Shown here piece after piece: positions 10,632 through 24,339 of a DNA stretch of 64,000 bases. Source of the DNA: Galeruca laticollis (Eukaryota > Arthropoda > Insecta > Coleoptera > Chrysomelidae); assembly GCA_963921935.1 (NCBI GenBank), contig OY998175.1:212552655-212616654 (forward strand), given 5' to 3'. The notes under the pieces were generated by a model, which saw only the letters and a program-made list of their open reading frames with translations, ran no database searches and was not told the DNA's origin. The stretch's first letter is position 1; each line of letters opens with the position of its first letter. The translations under genes and the position numbers were made by a program.

Positions 10632-12556
10632 ATATAAATTTAAGTTAATTTGATAATTTTATCTATGATATGTCTATGTTTTTAATGTTTATGAATTGTT
10701 GAATTGGCTAGCTCAGGTTAAATATGATTTGTTTTATTTATTTATTAATTTAACGGAGAACATGAGAAACTTACTCTCGTTGGGTTCATGATAATTAAAA
10801 TATATGAAATTTGCATTTATCAAATATCACCTTACCATTGTTTCCTACAAAAATAGTGTAAGTGTTAGCGCGGAACATACCCTTTCAACCTCTATGATAT
10901 CATACCTTTGTCTATCATCAAGATATGACATAAATAAAATGCAGAGGAGTCAAAATTTAGTATATATAATTATGAATCATCGAATTGAAAAACATTATAA
11001 TCACTAACGAAAAACTTCAGTTAAACAAATTATTATTATAAACAACTATACATAAATTGAAAATTCTTATACTTAAAAAAAAATGTTAACCGTTAAATTT
11101 GGCCAAATTGGTTATATATATATGTCTGAATTGTTTTAAATGGTACCATATAAATTATATATACACTGACCTGTTTATAACACTTGGAAGTCTCTTTATG
11201 TGCACTCTATTCCTGTTCTCCCCTCCTGGAATGAAGCTGGACTCTTCAAATTGTGGAAATAAATTCGCTAGTTTGTATCACAGGTAAGTCAATATTATTT
11301 ATTAAATTGTTCTTCTCACTTGACTTAAAATGTTTTGTGATGATCCTAAAGGCTTTTAATCAAATACATGAGACTATCATGTAGGAATTTACTTAAAATT
11401 TACGCATAGCGTCCCTTCTCGAATTCAATAATCGATAATTTCCACAAATAATTGTTATTTACAAATATTTTCTGCCTTAAATGTTTCTTAGATAATACTT
11501 TATCATTTATATTCAGTTTTTACTTAAATTTCAAACAATTTTCACTTATTTTAGCTAAATTTTTAGAAAGATTTTCTTACATGTCCATTTTCATAAGCAT
11601 CACACCACACACTCCTTTGTTTTTCAAATCAACAAACTTTTGTTGCTAGTCTTGTTATTTGAAACAAAACACTACTGAGTTGCTAGATATTTCATAGTCT
11701 TTTTATTGAATGTTTAATAGTTAATTTAATTGTCTTCTTCTTATTCCTATTGTTATTAATTATTTGTGTAAAATTTCAATATAATTCATTATACCTATTT
11801 GCATGTGAACAATTTCCAAAATATATCTTATATTTATTTACAATGATAGTATCTATCCCACTTTAAATTTTAAATGTCAATGAATTTACAATCATTACGT
11901 CCTTAAAATCTTTCATAATGCCTTTCAATTCATTTCTTATATATAATTTACCAATTATCTCCTATGAACTTGTCCTATCATTTAATACAATTACATATTT
12001 TTAAATATTCCATCCGCTTTGCAAATATTCAATATTTCAAAATTCTAACTTACTTCTGTGGTTGAATATATTTCTATGTTTTAGTTCTATGCTACATGAC
12101 GTGACGTTGTATGTAGTGACAGTTCAATGATTTCATTTCAACAAATGTGATAACTTGTCTGTATATGAGTATCAAATATCCTGTAATAATAATAATTTCA
12201 TGTTCTTTTCAGATTCATTTTGATATTCTAGATAAAATATACATATGATCAACTGTGCTGCTAATAAAAACAATATGAATTTATAATTTAACAAGGATGG
12301 ATTAAAATGTATGACTCATTGTTTACAACTGAAATGTAAGGTAACGATTTTCAATATTATTGATGTATTTATATAGTTATAAAGGATAATTGATATCATA
12401 GGCGTTTGATTTGGTATGAGCTATATTTCTTACTTATAATTATACGTATAAATGATAATTCTATCTGTCTGAAGAAAGTAATCTCTATTCACCATCTGAC
12501 AAAGTTCAAATTTCATATATTTGTGTCTCATTCTCTTTAATATTTACTACGATAAG

Positions 12557-12617
<61 letters not shown>
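10551..12617. repeat. 2-kb dispersed block, copy 1
   Basis: The block is bounded by (TA)n runs at 10551-10629 and 12561-12615. It resembles the block at 17012-19071 in order and spacing: GGCTAGCTCAG near 10706 and 17148, an AGCATGAAAC-like phrase near 10760 and 17208, CACTGACCTGTT near 11163 and 17883, and a TTTTCAGAT phrase near 12208 and 18722. TA-run to TA-run distance is about 2.01 kb in both. Similarity is patchy, so the duplication is old. No coding capacity is recognised. Confidence 0.5.
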
Positions 12618-13940
12618 ACAGATAAGAAGTCAATTGGAGCACGATGTGCCATAACCTTAAAATAAATGTGATCACAACTTCCATTTAAAAAACAATGTGC
12701 AAGTTGAAGGAGACGTAATTTTAACTTAACACTTAGACAGTTTTACTTAAGATCTTTTAAGTTTGTATGCATATATTTCTGTAAATAACAAAATGAATAT
12801 TTGTACTCAGTTGAAAAATGTTTCAAAAGTATGTGATGGAAAATCAAGCTTTATTCACACCAAACAAACCAATGATAAGAAATGAAAGGAAAGGGTACAA
12901 GAGAACTTTGAGTTAGGTATAAAAGCATTCAAAATGTTTTTAATATTTTTACCGTGTCACGCTTGTTAGAACAATTTTTAATGAACATTGTAATAAGCTT
13001 CTTTTATGCGAATAACAGAAACGTTTGTTTGATTATATTAATATAGACAAACACCAACCAATAGTTACACCCACCAAAGAACCAGAAAGCTAAAAGAATA
13101 ATTTATAGAATTATGTGAGAATGGTTATAATTTTTGAAAGTCTGACAGTAAATGACAGTTATTAAAATAGAAATGTATGCAAACAACCCTTTAAAATTAA
13201 GTCGTTATGTGGAGTTTTGTTGAAAAAGAGAATCGAGGTACTTGACATATTTTTGACGTTTACAAAAGAAAAATTTTGAGAAGAGAAAAAAGTTATATTA
13301 AGGCAGTTGAGACTTCTGAAATATTGAACTGGCTAATATAAGGAGCGATAATTTAAAATTAAAACATTATAATTGACAATTCATATGGACATTTTGGAAA
13401 AATTTAATAGTTCTATTTTAAAAAAAAATTAGATACAGAGTGTTTCTTAAATAGACAATAGAATTTAAAATTTAATTTTAATATTGCATCAATTGTTAAA
13501 ACTTTATCTATATTTCAATATATTATTAAAATTTAAATTAACTCAAATTTTCTTTCATAAAAAAATTTATAAAAGGAGATATAGATCAATACTACAATTC
13601 TTTCACGAATCGACTCCCTGAGAGAAAGACACATACTATAGAGAGCCGGAGCAAGTTAGTTCGTATATTATTTTATTTTACTTACCTTATACATGGTAAG
13701 TTGGCGCCCTAAAAACTTTTCACAAATATAATAACAAATTTTACTAATCTAAATTGAATCTTAAAAAAATCTATACTTACAATATACCTTAAAATATTAC
13801 AATATATATATATAATAAATTGTTTTCGATTTTCTTGGACCACAGTTTAATATGTATTTGTCTAAAGTTTCTTGGGGTTCGGTCCTTAGTAATATTTAAA
13901 ATAGACTCAGACATCGTGTATACTTAATTTATTTTACTTT

Positions 13941-13980
13941 ATTTTAACGTTTCGGCTGCAATCCAAGCCTTTATCAAAAA
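13941..13980 (-). repeat. Hairpin followed by CGAAACGTT motif
   Basis: The minus strand reads TTGATAAAGGCT, a loop, then AGCCGAAACGTT. GGCT pairs with AGCC to place CGAAACG directly after a short hairpin. The same layout appears near 58400, 59425 and 63690 and resembles half of the hammerhead-ribozyme core reported in Penelope-like elements. No complete ribozyme fold was found here. Confidence 0.35.
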
Positions 13981-14470
13981 CTACAAAAAGTGTTTACTAG
14001 AATAAAATTTTCAAGTCTATGCCTCACTCACATTAACAAAACAATCAATTGTGTACAATACTCACCATATTTAGAACAGGAATTTTCTCCATTGGAATGT
14101 CATTTAAAAACAGCCATTCTCACATTACATTTAAAAACTTCCTAATTATAGCCGAACAATCATCAAACAATACAGTCAGATACGTACAATACATCAACTG
14201 TGATTGCCAGTTCGTTGCTAACGTTTTCTTATTCCATATTTTTATATTCATTTTACGAGGGCGTTTCTAAACATTATTTATATCGTGCTATGTGTGGACA
14301 GAGTATGGTTTGTTGTCTACTGTTCTGTTAGTATTATTGTATTAAATTGTAATATATCTTACTCAAATTATTTGTTTCAGTTTTGGAATTGACTCCAAGT
14401 GACAATTTTGTTCAGTACAAGCTCGAATTCAAAGATTTATTATTTTCTTTTATTCATTTATTTATTACAG

Positions 14471-14547
14471 GGTGTGTAGGATCGGCTCAAAACGCTCATA
14501 TGATGTCACCGTTACTCGAGATCAATCCCAGCTCTAACTTTTCCAAG
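14471..14547 (+). other. Possible isolated exon (77 nt)
   Basis: A segment flanked by TTATTACAG and GTTAAA would encode CVGSAQNAHMMSPLLE and a short Ser/Asn tail. Its base composition is less AT-rich than its surroundings. It could be an exon of an unidentified host gene or chance; nothing adjacent confirms it. Confidence 0.2.
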
Positions 14548-15483
14548 GTTAAAATTTATTTATATCGTCTACAAACGAAATGGAAAGATACGAAAGCATA
14601 CGAACTATGCACGATGATTTGAAATATTGAGTTTGTTAGGAATATAATAGGTTTCGATTCTGTAGCGTTAATAAATCTGTGGATTGATTATCTCTAGTTA
14701 TATAAAAAAATGTTTCTTAATAGTAATTAAACATAAAAATTTAATATGTATAATTTTAATTATACGTTCCCCACAACTCTACAGACAAGTCTCTAATCCT
14801 AATTCTTAAGTCTTGCAATAATTAAACGTCTTTATCTTCTTTTTAAATTGATTTGAAGTGGAAAGTTTTTCATTTATAGTTGTTTAAAACAAAACGAGGT
14901 AATCTTCAATATGAGGTTCGATTATTTAACATTATTCTCCATATAAGATATAGTTTCCGCTACCATCGGCCTCTGGCTATCTTTTGATTGAAATAGAAAA
15001 GGAAATATAACTGTTATACCGAGTTCTAGTAGTATAAACTGTGCGGAGTATACTTCTTCATAGTTTTAACCATTTGTACTGTTTTACTTTTCCTTTTTTA
15101 CACAAATTTTCAATTTAGGTTTTAAAATTCACTACGTCCTTCTCGGCTTCTCCTCTCCGTCTGTCGCTTGCTGATAATCAACAGCATTCTTTTTTTTTCT
15201 ATGTTCAACTTGTTTTTGAGAAACAATAACTGTTAACAAACTATTTATTCATTCTCGCGTTCGTTTCACTTAGTATCACTTCGTTCGAATATTTTTCCCG
15301 TCGGTATCGCTGTCACTTTTCTACACTTAACCCAAATATATATAAACGTGTCAATTATTTTCTTTATGATATCATTCATAAATTCTTTTAGGGTTTTATA
15401 TACGGGGTTCATCTAAAGTAGACGTTCAATAAATTAGTTTAAATGAATTATCTGGGACAGGCGCCAAACAGACCCTCGCGGTT

Positions 15484-16700
15484 AAATTCCACTCCCAAAT
15501 TACTAAGTTATCTCTACTTAAAAAAGGAAGAACCCTAAAGGGTACCAAAATATCAATATCACCGGATTTAACAAGATATCAGCAAGAAGAGAAAAAAATA
15601 TTACTGGAACATTTAAAAAAGGCGAGAGAGATTACCACAAATAATTGCTATATTAGAGGATCTAAGTTCTATATTAATCAAATCCCCCATACTATTGAGG
15701 AATTGAATGATAATCAAACAGTGAAATTTACTAAACCAAGTAGTGTCCATCAACCCTAAGAACGTCAACTAATATTATCAACAGTCATAAGTGGGACACA
15801 CCAATAGAGAATAAAAGTAAGGGACTGTAAGGTACAGGCGCTTCAAAAATGACTAAAAAAAGGCGAACAGTAAAGTCATTAAGGAAGGCATACCAAGCGT
15901 GAATACCAAACATAGTCCAACTTTGCAAGCAACAAAAACTCGCCTATGATCTAGAACAAATAGATAACGTATTCCTGACTGCTGTCTTTGGTTAGTATAT
16001 TTGTTTTTTCGTTGATTTGTTGGTTTTCCTTTGGGTGAGGTGCTGGATCTTTTGATTCATTTGTTAAATTTGAAATTGAATACTAATATATTGAACACAA
16101 AAAATAATGGATCAATATATACGCGATTTTGAGGTTGAAACAATCTAAATATATACGCTAGATAACGGATATGAGTGTAACCAAATATTACAAGTAAACA
16201 ATGAGAATATAAATTTCAAAATACTACACAATAAGATTCGCAGCATTGATAAAAACATGGATGAATTAAAAATCTTTATAGTAGGAACAAAATTAGAATT
16301 TATTTTAATATAGTACTAACAGAGACTTGGCATCTACATAATCCAGACTGATATAACCTGCTTGGATATTCAATCCTATATAAGCATGGTGATTATAAAC
16401 AAAATGACGGTACAGTCATGTTTATTAAAGAAAAGTATGATTTCAACCACAAAATAGTACAAATAGATGAATTTACGTTTCTGAAAATAACTATAAAATT
16501 AAATTAAAGTAGTATCAATGTAGCTGCATGCTATAGGCCAATTCTACAGTCATTAATGAATTTGTACAAAACCTTCAAACTTAATTTTGAATCTGAATTG
16601 ATGGTAACACATATGCCCTTTTTATTGGAGATATCAACATTAATATATTGCCACATAACAATAATACTGTAGAATATTATTGTAACAATTTTTGACCTTA
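15484..16700 (+). pseudogene. LINE A: ORF1 tail and endonuclease start
   Basis: Two decayed pieces of one non-LTR retrotransposon. At 15484-15760 a frame contains GTKISISPDLTRYQQEEKKI and a following KAREITTNNCYIRG block, typical of the C-terminal part of LINE ORF1 proteins that bind element RNA. At 16290-16700 an apurinic-endonuclease-like start reads LTETWHLHNPD, then GYSILYKHGDY and VAACYRP, with stops. The piece is cut at about 16700 where unrelated GC-rich DNA begins. Likely continuations, in the same orientation, lie at 20420-20820, 24955-25180 and 26230-26610. Confidence 0.65.
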
Positions 16701-16704
16701 CCAC

Positions 16705-17010
16705 CTAGTGTGTAACATATTGGTCCTTATTGTTTAGCTTTGTATTTCTCCTTTTTTTCCTTTCTGCAGCGTTGCTGTCACCAGTGCCGTAGGGCACAAT
16801 AGAGCCGGAAATCCCCTGATGAAGAACCTCGGGGGAGGGTGGTTTTCCTGGCTCGAGCGGGAGGGTATTCGTGGGCCCCCTTGGGGTTATACGATGTGCC
16901 AAGCCTGAGTTCTAAGGTTCGTCGTGTCTTCCAGCTGCCTGTACGTCCCCAGGGTCCAATCTAGGTCGGTTAGAGGGATTTGTTGGGTGTAAAGGAAACA
17001 GTCTGGGTAG
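16705..17010. other. GC-richer segment of unknown origin
   Basis: This stretch is clearly richer in G+C than the surrounding DNA and contains CCTCGGGGGAGGGTGG and GGGCCCCCTTGGGG. It looks like part of an element's untranslated region, but I cannot assign a family. The minus-strand open frame 16902-16705 has no recognisable domain. It ends at the (TA)n run opening 2-kb block 2. Confidence 0.4.
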
Positions 17011-17011
<1 letters not shown>

Positions 17012-17075
<64 letters not shown>

Positions 17076-19016
17076 CTATAATTTTTGATACTCACTTATA
17101 TTTTTATTTGTAGATGGTTATTATTTAGAATTTTTGTTTAGTTTGGCTAGCTCAGTTATTGTTTTTTTATATAGTTGTTATATTTATTATATATTTATTA
17201 TTTCGGGAGCATGAAACCCTTTTTACTCTTTGAGTCCTGGCTTTTTATAATGTTGTATTTGTTTAAATAAAAAGAAAACACTTTATTTTTTAAATAGATT
17301 TAATTTTAAATTCAATATTTTATATTTGATAATAATAATTTGAGACGCCTATGGTTATATTATACCTACTTATTTATTTTGATAATTTCTTCAGTGCGCG
17401 TGCGTAAAAAAACTAGTCATGCGCTTTAGCATAAAACGAACAATTCTTACACGAAAGAAGCATCTATACATGTACCAACATAGTTTGTTGACGATGCAGA
17501 CAAGTGAATGGTTCAAACACATAAAATAATTTATATAGAAATCATAGATATATATGATACAAATTGCTGTGGAAAGAAAATAGTTATATACATAGATAGA
17601 AATATAGGAATTATATACAGATGGACATAGTTATTACATTAATAAAATTTCAAGCACCATATTTGTGCGATTACAACATGGCGTAAGTACATATTTTAAT
17701 TTGTTTAAATTCGGCCTTTTTATTAATATTAACGATTTATGCAATTAATTAACTATATAAAGTCTGTTCTCTTTCTTTTTCAGATCGATCATATTCGCAA
17801 ATGTTTATCAATTTATGAAATCAAGTACGTATTTGAGTAATTTGAGTTTTTACTCTGATTATTGGCCAATAATATTTTAAACACACTGACCTGTTGTTCT
17901 TGAATTGGGATGAATGTCTCTGGACCCCAGGAATACTCCTCTGAAGCTCCAAAAACCAAAAATGATGAGAAATTTCGAAGATTCTTGCCGTAAAACTTGA
18001 TATAATTAACTGTGAGTATTAATAAGATTGTTTTTGATAGTACTTTATAGTTTTAATTGTGTTAAACTGGGAATTTCTTGAAATTTATGGAACATTCTCA
18101 CACACTCCTCGCTTCTTGACACCAGCTTCCCCATCTTTATTTAGCGTCCCCTCGATTCTCCACTTTTTTCAACAAAACAGTCTTTTGTTTTTCTTTAGGT
18201 CACTATTTCAAAGTTTACTTGTTGATTCACAATTTGTTCTGTCATATATTATAACCAATCATATATTGTCCTTTGCAATCAAATTAATTGAAACTTCTTT
18301 CACTTATTAGAAAAGTTTCATACATACACTCTTTTACATTATTAGTTCATTTATAGAGTTCCTATGAGTTTTTTTATCATACAAATAAATTAAAGTTGGT
18401 TATACATAGATACATTTAAATGGTACAACATCCAATATTGTTATTGACAGTCTATCACTGTTACACTCATATTATTTATAAATATAAATTCTATTATGTT
18501 ATTTGTGTATACTCTTTGCATTATATTATTTATAATAAACTTTAACAAATTATTATTTATTGATTCAACGTTTATTTTATTTACCATATATCATTTGTAT
18601 ATATGTCATTATTTGTTTATCTATGAAAATCTATTGAATTATGTTCTATTCAATATTTGTATTTGTTTTTATTCTTAAATTAATGATTATAATGAATTAA
18701 CTATAATAATATTTGTTTTCATTTCAGATGAACAGCTGATTATGTTATGGAAAATATTCTTCGTCTTAGGCAACTTTATTTACATCATTACATTGGTTAG
18801 GCAATCTCTATATTTTATGTTATTATTGAGGTAATTTCTTTTTCTATTATATTGTTATAGACAATTATTTAATATATCTTTACTTGATATGTTGTTTAAA
18901 TTAAGAAAAGTGTTTCCTTTTTACTTGTTTTCTTAAATTATATTATTTTCATATATTTTCATACTAGCAACATATTTTTATAGAACTAATTCTCTTACTA
19001 TCTATGATATCTGGTT

Positions 19017-19071
<55 letters not shown>
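17012..19071. repeat. 2-kb dispersed block, copy 2
   Basis: The second copy of the (TA)n-bounded block, with TA runs at 17012-17071 and 19019-19070. Landmarks shared with 10551-12617 occur in the same order and with nearly the same end-to-end length. Short open frames inside (18059-18310, 18496-18678) are AT-rich and featureless. Together with the GC-richer segment before it, this block separates two parts of LINE A and is therefore probably a later insertion. Confidence 0.5.
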
Positions 19072-19072
<1 letters not shown>

Positions 19073-20420
19073 CGAACAAATAAATCTAAGAGAAAAAAAA
19101 CAATGACTTAACTCTAATGCCTACGGTATATGATATAATATAATACTAATGTTCTTTATCCGGCACTAATACTCGCGAGGGTTCCTAGATATATTCGCTC
19201 TCTCTTCCAGTTATCGTCCGGTAAGGACAACGAAGATCATTCGTCAGATAAAGCGGCCAGGGTTTTCTTAAGCAAAACAAAACGATCTAGCGTCTCCTTA
19301 CTAACAAGTTCGAATAAATAATAAAATCTTATGGTTTAAGCGAATATATAATTTATGTTAGAATTAAATATATTTTCATGGACTGTTATTGAAAATATTT
19401 CTCGCTGATTACAGTGTAAACAAACGATTAGCATAAATAAATATCTCGGAATAAAACATTAGAAAGCAATAATTGATACTAAATTTTGAGAGTGTGATCG
19501 GAGTAATCTACCTGTCTCCGGTTTATGGGGGATGTACCCCTCGCAAAATTCCTTGAATAAAATGTTATAGGTATAAGAGAAAGAAAAATTTACGCAGCAT
19601 AATCTCTCTGATTACGGTAGTATACGGTTCAAGCTTCAGTAGTACGCTTATATGGCCAGGATGAATAGTCAGACACACAAAATAAAAGAAATCAATACCA
19701 ATATGATTTTCCCAAAACAATAGAAAAAAGATTGTCAGGTTCAAAAACTTACGGTTTGGAAAATCTTGGTCGAACGTCACAAACAAAAAAAAGAGATTAG
19801 CTCTGATAGGCTATCTCCGTTTCCAGCACTTCGCGGAAATCACTAAAATTCACTGTCAAAACGCGGACCGTCGTAAGTAGGAGTACCAGACGGTACTGTC
19901 GCTGTCCGACTCTCTCTTATCGTCCAATTTCCCTCTATTTAATTCCCATATTTTGGGACGAGTTAGTTATTCAAAACATCAAACGTAGCTGTGTTTTTGT
20001 GCGTCATTTACTTGTCCTCGCTTTTATGTTTTTTATTTTCGTAATTAAAGGTTAACTTTAATTAAATTTCTCTATGCTAAGTTGCATAATTCGGCTGTAT
20101 TTTTATGATATTCAAAACATCGATGGTTTTTGATTTCGACTTATTTGCGTGACGACCTTGTGGTAGTTTGTTGATTTTTAATAATTGTTTATTTAATTAT
20201 TCTAGCTCTGCTAGTGAAACTAGGTCGCTTTTATATTTAATTCCACTTATATTTGATTTAAAGAAAAGTTTCTATATATAGGGTGTCCCTAAATTCCCTT
20301 GCCATATTTGTGCTTATTACATTATAATACATTGAATGAATACGGATATATGTCTATGGTCAACATAGCTACAAGAGGAAAAGCATGTTAAGATCACGTA
20401 TATACCAAATCTAAAATTCC
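19072..20420. other. Non-coding DNA between 2-kb block 2 and LINE A linker
   Basis: No protein-coding sequence recognised. Composition is somewhat higher in GC at 19140-19300 and 19800-19960. The latter (TCTCTCTTATCGTCC and following) could be a retrotransposon leader, but no end or duplication was identified. Confidence 0.4.
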
Positions 20421-20820
20421 TGAAATACTAGAAATGGTCATACTTATAGTTGTTGATACAAATATAACAAATCCGACATTGATTCTACAAATAGTACATG
20501 ATAACAAAAACAAAGAACAAGACAAAACGTACAAAAAATTCATTGATTATATCCGACTGCCAACCATTTTGGAGAAATTTAGTGGATTCCTGTATACTCG
20601 AAAAATGACCCAAATACTGCCACAGATATGTTACTCTAAATAATCAACAGTATAATCCAAAAATTGTACTAGATTTAAAGAAACTAGAAATAAATCTACG
20701 AAAATAGCACCATGGATGACAGATGCCTTACTAAGTGAAGTCAATAAAAAAATCAACTTTTCAAACAAGCTTTGCAAAATCCTAATAACTTAGAGATAAA
20801 ACATCGATATCTTATATATC
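20420..20820 (+). pseudogene. LINE A: endonuclease-RT linker
   Basis: A frame-shifted trace reads KTYKKFIDYIRLPTILE and then KIAPWMTDALLSEVNKK followed by EIKHRYLIY. The APWMTDALL block is the usual linker between the endonuclease and reverse-transcriptase domains of LINE ORF2. It stops at about 20820 where LINE B begins. The likely continuation is at 24955. Confidence 0.6.
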
Positions 20821-21049
20821 TAACTACGGCGAGCAAACATTTATTTTTGTATCCGTAAATATTCTTAATTTCTCAATGAATTAAATATCTTTAATTAACG
20901 AAATCTCAACGCAGTAATATAGTAGCAATTAACAGTGCTAAATGTATTTCTAAAAGCTGAAGTGTAAGTGCAATAGAAACTAATTTACTGTGAGTACAAA
21001 ACTTTAATTTTAAGAATTTAGTATCGACCAACACAACAAAAAGTAGACC

Positions 21050-21660
21050 ATGCCTACGCTATCAGTTTGTGCTAATTGTTCGAAATCGGTAGGAGCTGCT
21101 TCAGTGTGATGGTTGTAAACAACCGATCCACATCACTTGCAATTATGTGTCTACCGATGATCGAGTCACGAGGCAGAAAGTACGAGGTCTATGAATTTTA
21201 TGCAACTTTTGTGATTCAAACGTTGGAAACATTGCACAAATTAAAGACCTTTTGCAAGATTTTAAAAAGGATATTAATATTAAAATAAGTTTGAAAACAA
21301 ATTGTCAGAATTAAATGACAAATTAATTCGTGCTAAGAATATTTCGACTAGAGACGTTCCAGAGCACATGGGCGATATTCACTCCAAAAAGGATCACGAT
21401 TTAAATAAAGTAAAGTCAGTGTTGAACGTTGTCGGTTGTCTAGAAAATCACCTGGCATTCTACAGAGTAGGTAAACCAAAACCAAACCAGCGTTTTCCTC
21501 GCATGTTAAAAGTTGTAATGTCTTCGGAATACCCAGCTAAACAGATACTAAGAAATAAATCAAAACTGTTGGGAAACCAAGCCACTGAATCTTTCTCCAT
21601 AATAGATGATAAGACACCTATCCAACAGCAGCTACTCAAAAGATCTTCGCAATGAATTGG
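21050..21660 (+). pseudogene. LINE B ORF1 with PHD-like zinc finger
   Basis: A broken frame starts at the ATG at 21050 (MPTLSVCANCSKS). After a frameshift it continues as LQCDGCKQPIHITCNYV and CNFCDSN, giving a Cys/His order like a PHD finger. A coiled-coil-like charged stretch (IKDLLQDFKKDINIKI, KLSELNDKLIRAK) follows. PHD-finger ORF1 proteins occur in several insect Jockey/CR1-like LINEs, where they bind element RNA. At least two frame breaks are visible. Confidence 0.6.
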
Positions 21661-21744
21661 AACTAGAAAAAACAATGGTGAAAATGACTTGACAATTAAA
21701 TATATTCAAGGTACTCCAAAGATAACGAAATTTCGTCAATAATT

Positions 21745-22459
21745 CTCATTCTTCAAACTTTAACGGCTGACTACTTTTTTATAGCAATCTTGATTCCCTG
21801 ACCGCCAAATTTAATGAATTATTATGCACTGTGCAATTGTTCAAACCACATATTATTATGATATCGGAAAGCTGGCTTAAACCAACCATACTCGACTCTG
21901 TAATCCATATAAATGGATACATTATTTCGTAAAGATTAGAGAACACCGTGTAGGTGGAGGTGTGTGCTTGTACTTGGTTGATGTCATTACTTGTTCTTTC
22001 TCAGTCACGGTGGGTGACTTTGATATTTCAGGTATATATGTCATCCATTTCTGCATTGCTAAAAACTTATTTTCACTTAATCTCGTTTGCTTATGTCGAC
22101 CACCAGACACCCACCGTGAAAATGACATCTTGTTGATCGATAAACCGTGGGAAATGTCGGAGCTTGATAATCTTATACTAATCGGTGACTTCAACTTTCC
22201 TGAAATTGTCTGGAAAACGACATCTCTATCTGATGGTGTTAGTTCGCATAATCTTTTAAATTTTTCTATTTTAAACTACAACCTATCCCAACTTATAGAA
22301 GAACCCACCAGATTTAGAATCAACAACCAATCGTCTACTCTGGACCTTATTCTTACCAATGATGACAATCTACTAACAACTCCCGAAATTAGTTCCCCAA
22401 TAGGTAAATCTGATCACGCAGTCATAACAACTCACATTCGGTTTAATGTAAAGGTTTGA
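21745..22459 (+). pseudogene. LINE B ORF2: apurinic-type endonuclease domain
   Basis: The trace reads IIMISESWLKPTILD (catalytic Glu region), VGGGVCLYL, ILIGDFNFPEIVW (catalytic Asp/Asn) and GKSDHAVITTHI (catalytic Asp-His). This is the complete motif order of the endonuclease that nicks target DNA for target-primed reverse transcription. There are internal frameshifts at about 21930 and elsewhere, and a stop just after 22456. Confidence 0.75.
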
Positions 22460-22499
22460 GTAACACACTCACTTACAATTATACTGACTTTAACAAAGT

Positions 22500-24335
22500 T
22501 AACGACCAATTATCCCAGCTCGATTGGCATTCTGTGTTGAATTTGTCTATTGATCCTTCGACAATGTGGAATACCTTCCTTTAAATCACCAGTAAAACAA
22601 TTAGTGACAATACAACCCAACGTATAATTTCTAAAAATAACCTAAAACCTCAGATAAATAACCAGGCAATACATTTAATCAGACACAAGCGACACCTCTG
22701 GCGAAAATATAAACAAACAAGGCTTACTGTAGATTTCAGTAACCAACGCAATTTTTCTAATCGGGTCAAAGTACTAATTGATAATCTCAGACACAACTTT
22801 GAAGAATCAATTATAGTCAGCGGAAACTCAAAAAAAAGTTTTCAAATACATACGTTCCTCACTATCATCTAAAGTCGCTATTCCCCTGCTTCTAAAAGAT
22901 GACGGTAGCCTTTGCTCGTCAAATAAAGAGACTTCTGAAACACTCTCACAGACATTCTCAAAAGTTTTTACAAACGAACTACCTAATGACAAAATGCCTG
23001 ACATCATATCCCCCCGTCTCTTCGCCACTCTTGACAATATTCTGTTCACAAATGATAAAATCAAACGGCATTTGCTAAACCTGCGTACTAACGCCTCACC
23101 TGGCTGAGATAGTCTGACACCCTACTTTCTTAAAAGATGTTCCGACGCTCTCGCTACTCCGCTATGCTTAATAATGCAATCCTCCTTCAAAAACACCTCT
23201 CTGCCTTCTAGTTGGAAACTAGCTTCTGTCTCCCCCATTTTTAAGAAGGGCAATAAGCTCGATAGCCACAATTATCGCCCAATAAGTTTATTACCCGTCG
23301 TCAGTAAAGTAATGGAATCCATTTTTTCCGAGACTGATGGATTTCCTCCTCGAACAACATATTATTCCAAAACAACAACACGGATTTATTCCAGGGCGGT
23401 CAACACTTATCAACTTACTTCATTGTTAGAATGACTGGACATCATTCTTGAATAATAGAGAACCTATTGATATAGTGTATTTAGATTTTTCCAAGGCTTT
23501 CGACCGGGTTCCCAAGTGAAGACTCCTGTACAAGTTAGAACATCGTTTCTACAAGGTTCGAGTTGGTGACTCATTTTCTTATAAAAGACCAGTTAAAAGT
23601 GGAGTTCTGCAGGGCTCAGTTTTGGGTCCACTTTTGTTTACAGTGTACACTAGCGATTTACCGTTTCACGTTTCCAGCAAAATATCGCAATATGCCGACG
23701 ACTCAAAAATATATGACAATCCCATCACAAGTCATATATCTATTCAAAACGACCTAATGTCAATACATCAGTGGTCTTCGGAATGGTTACTTCCATTGAA
23801 CACTAAAAAATGTGTAGTGCTTCACGTCGCTAAAAACCCACATTTTGATTATTTTATTGACGGTAAAATTCTAATCACAGTGACCTCTCATAATGGGTGG
23901 TCCGATCATATGCTCTCAGTATCCAAACGTGGAAATACCAGACTTTATCTTATTAAGAAATGCTTCTCAAAAGTATCCTTTCAGAGCTTCTACAAATTGT
24001 ATGCTACTGACGTCCTTGAATACGCCGGCCCAGTCTGGTACCCGGACTTAACTCGTGATAGAACGTTGCTGGAAAGTATACTGCGGAAGGCTACCAGAGT
24101 TGCTATTGGACCTGTAAGACCTTCATATGAAGAAAGATTATCCATGGCAAATCTTACCACGTTTGAGCTGCGTAGGTTACGAGACGATCTTATTGTAGCC
24201 TTTCCAATTCTTAAATATAATTTTGGTGATCTAAATACAGTTTTCACCCTAAATACGGACACGAGACTTCGAGGACACCAGTTCAAGTTAAAAAATCACA
24301 ATAGCACAAGCCAATTGGACGGCTTATTTCAGTAA
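22500..24335 (+). pseudogene. LINE B ORF2: reverse transcriptase domain
   Basis: Broken frames give, in order: FKNTSLPSSWKLASVSPIFK and NYRPISLLPVVSKVME (RT block 1), DIVYLDFSKAFDRVP (first catalytic Asp), VKSGVLQGSVLGPLLFTVY, and ISQYADDSKIY (the YADD active site, near 23690). A thumb region follows, ending LDGLFQ at 24335. The longest clean part is 23622-24335. Several stops and frameshifts make it inactive. Confidence 0.8.
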
Positions 24336-24339
24336 AGGT

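Larger units (their letters stand above)
12618..15460. other. AT-rich DNA without recognised genes
   Basis: About 2.8 kb of low-GC sequence. It contains a minus-strand hairpin-plus-GAAACGTT motif (13941-13980) and one small exon-like segment (14471-14547). No other coding or repeat structure was recognised. Confidence 0.5.

Noticed and set aside
10359..10637. Open frames ending in long Ile-Tyr repeats
   Set aside because: They are translations of the (TA)n microsatellite.
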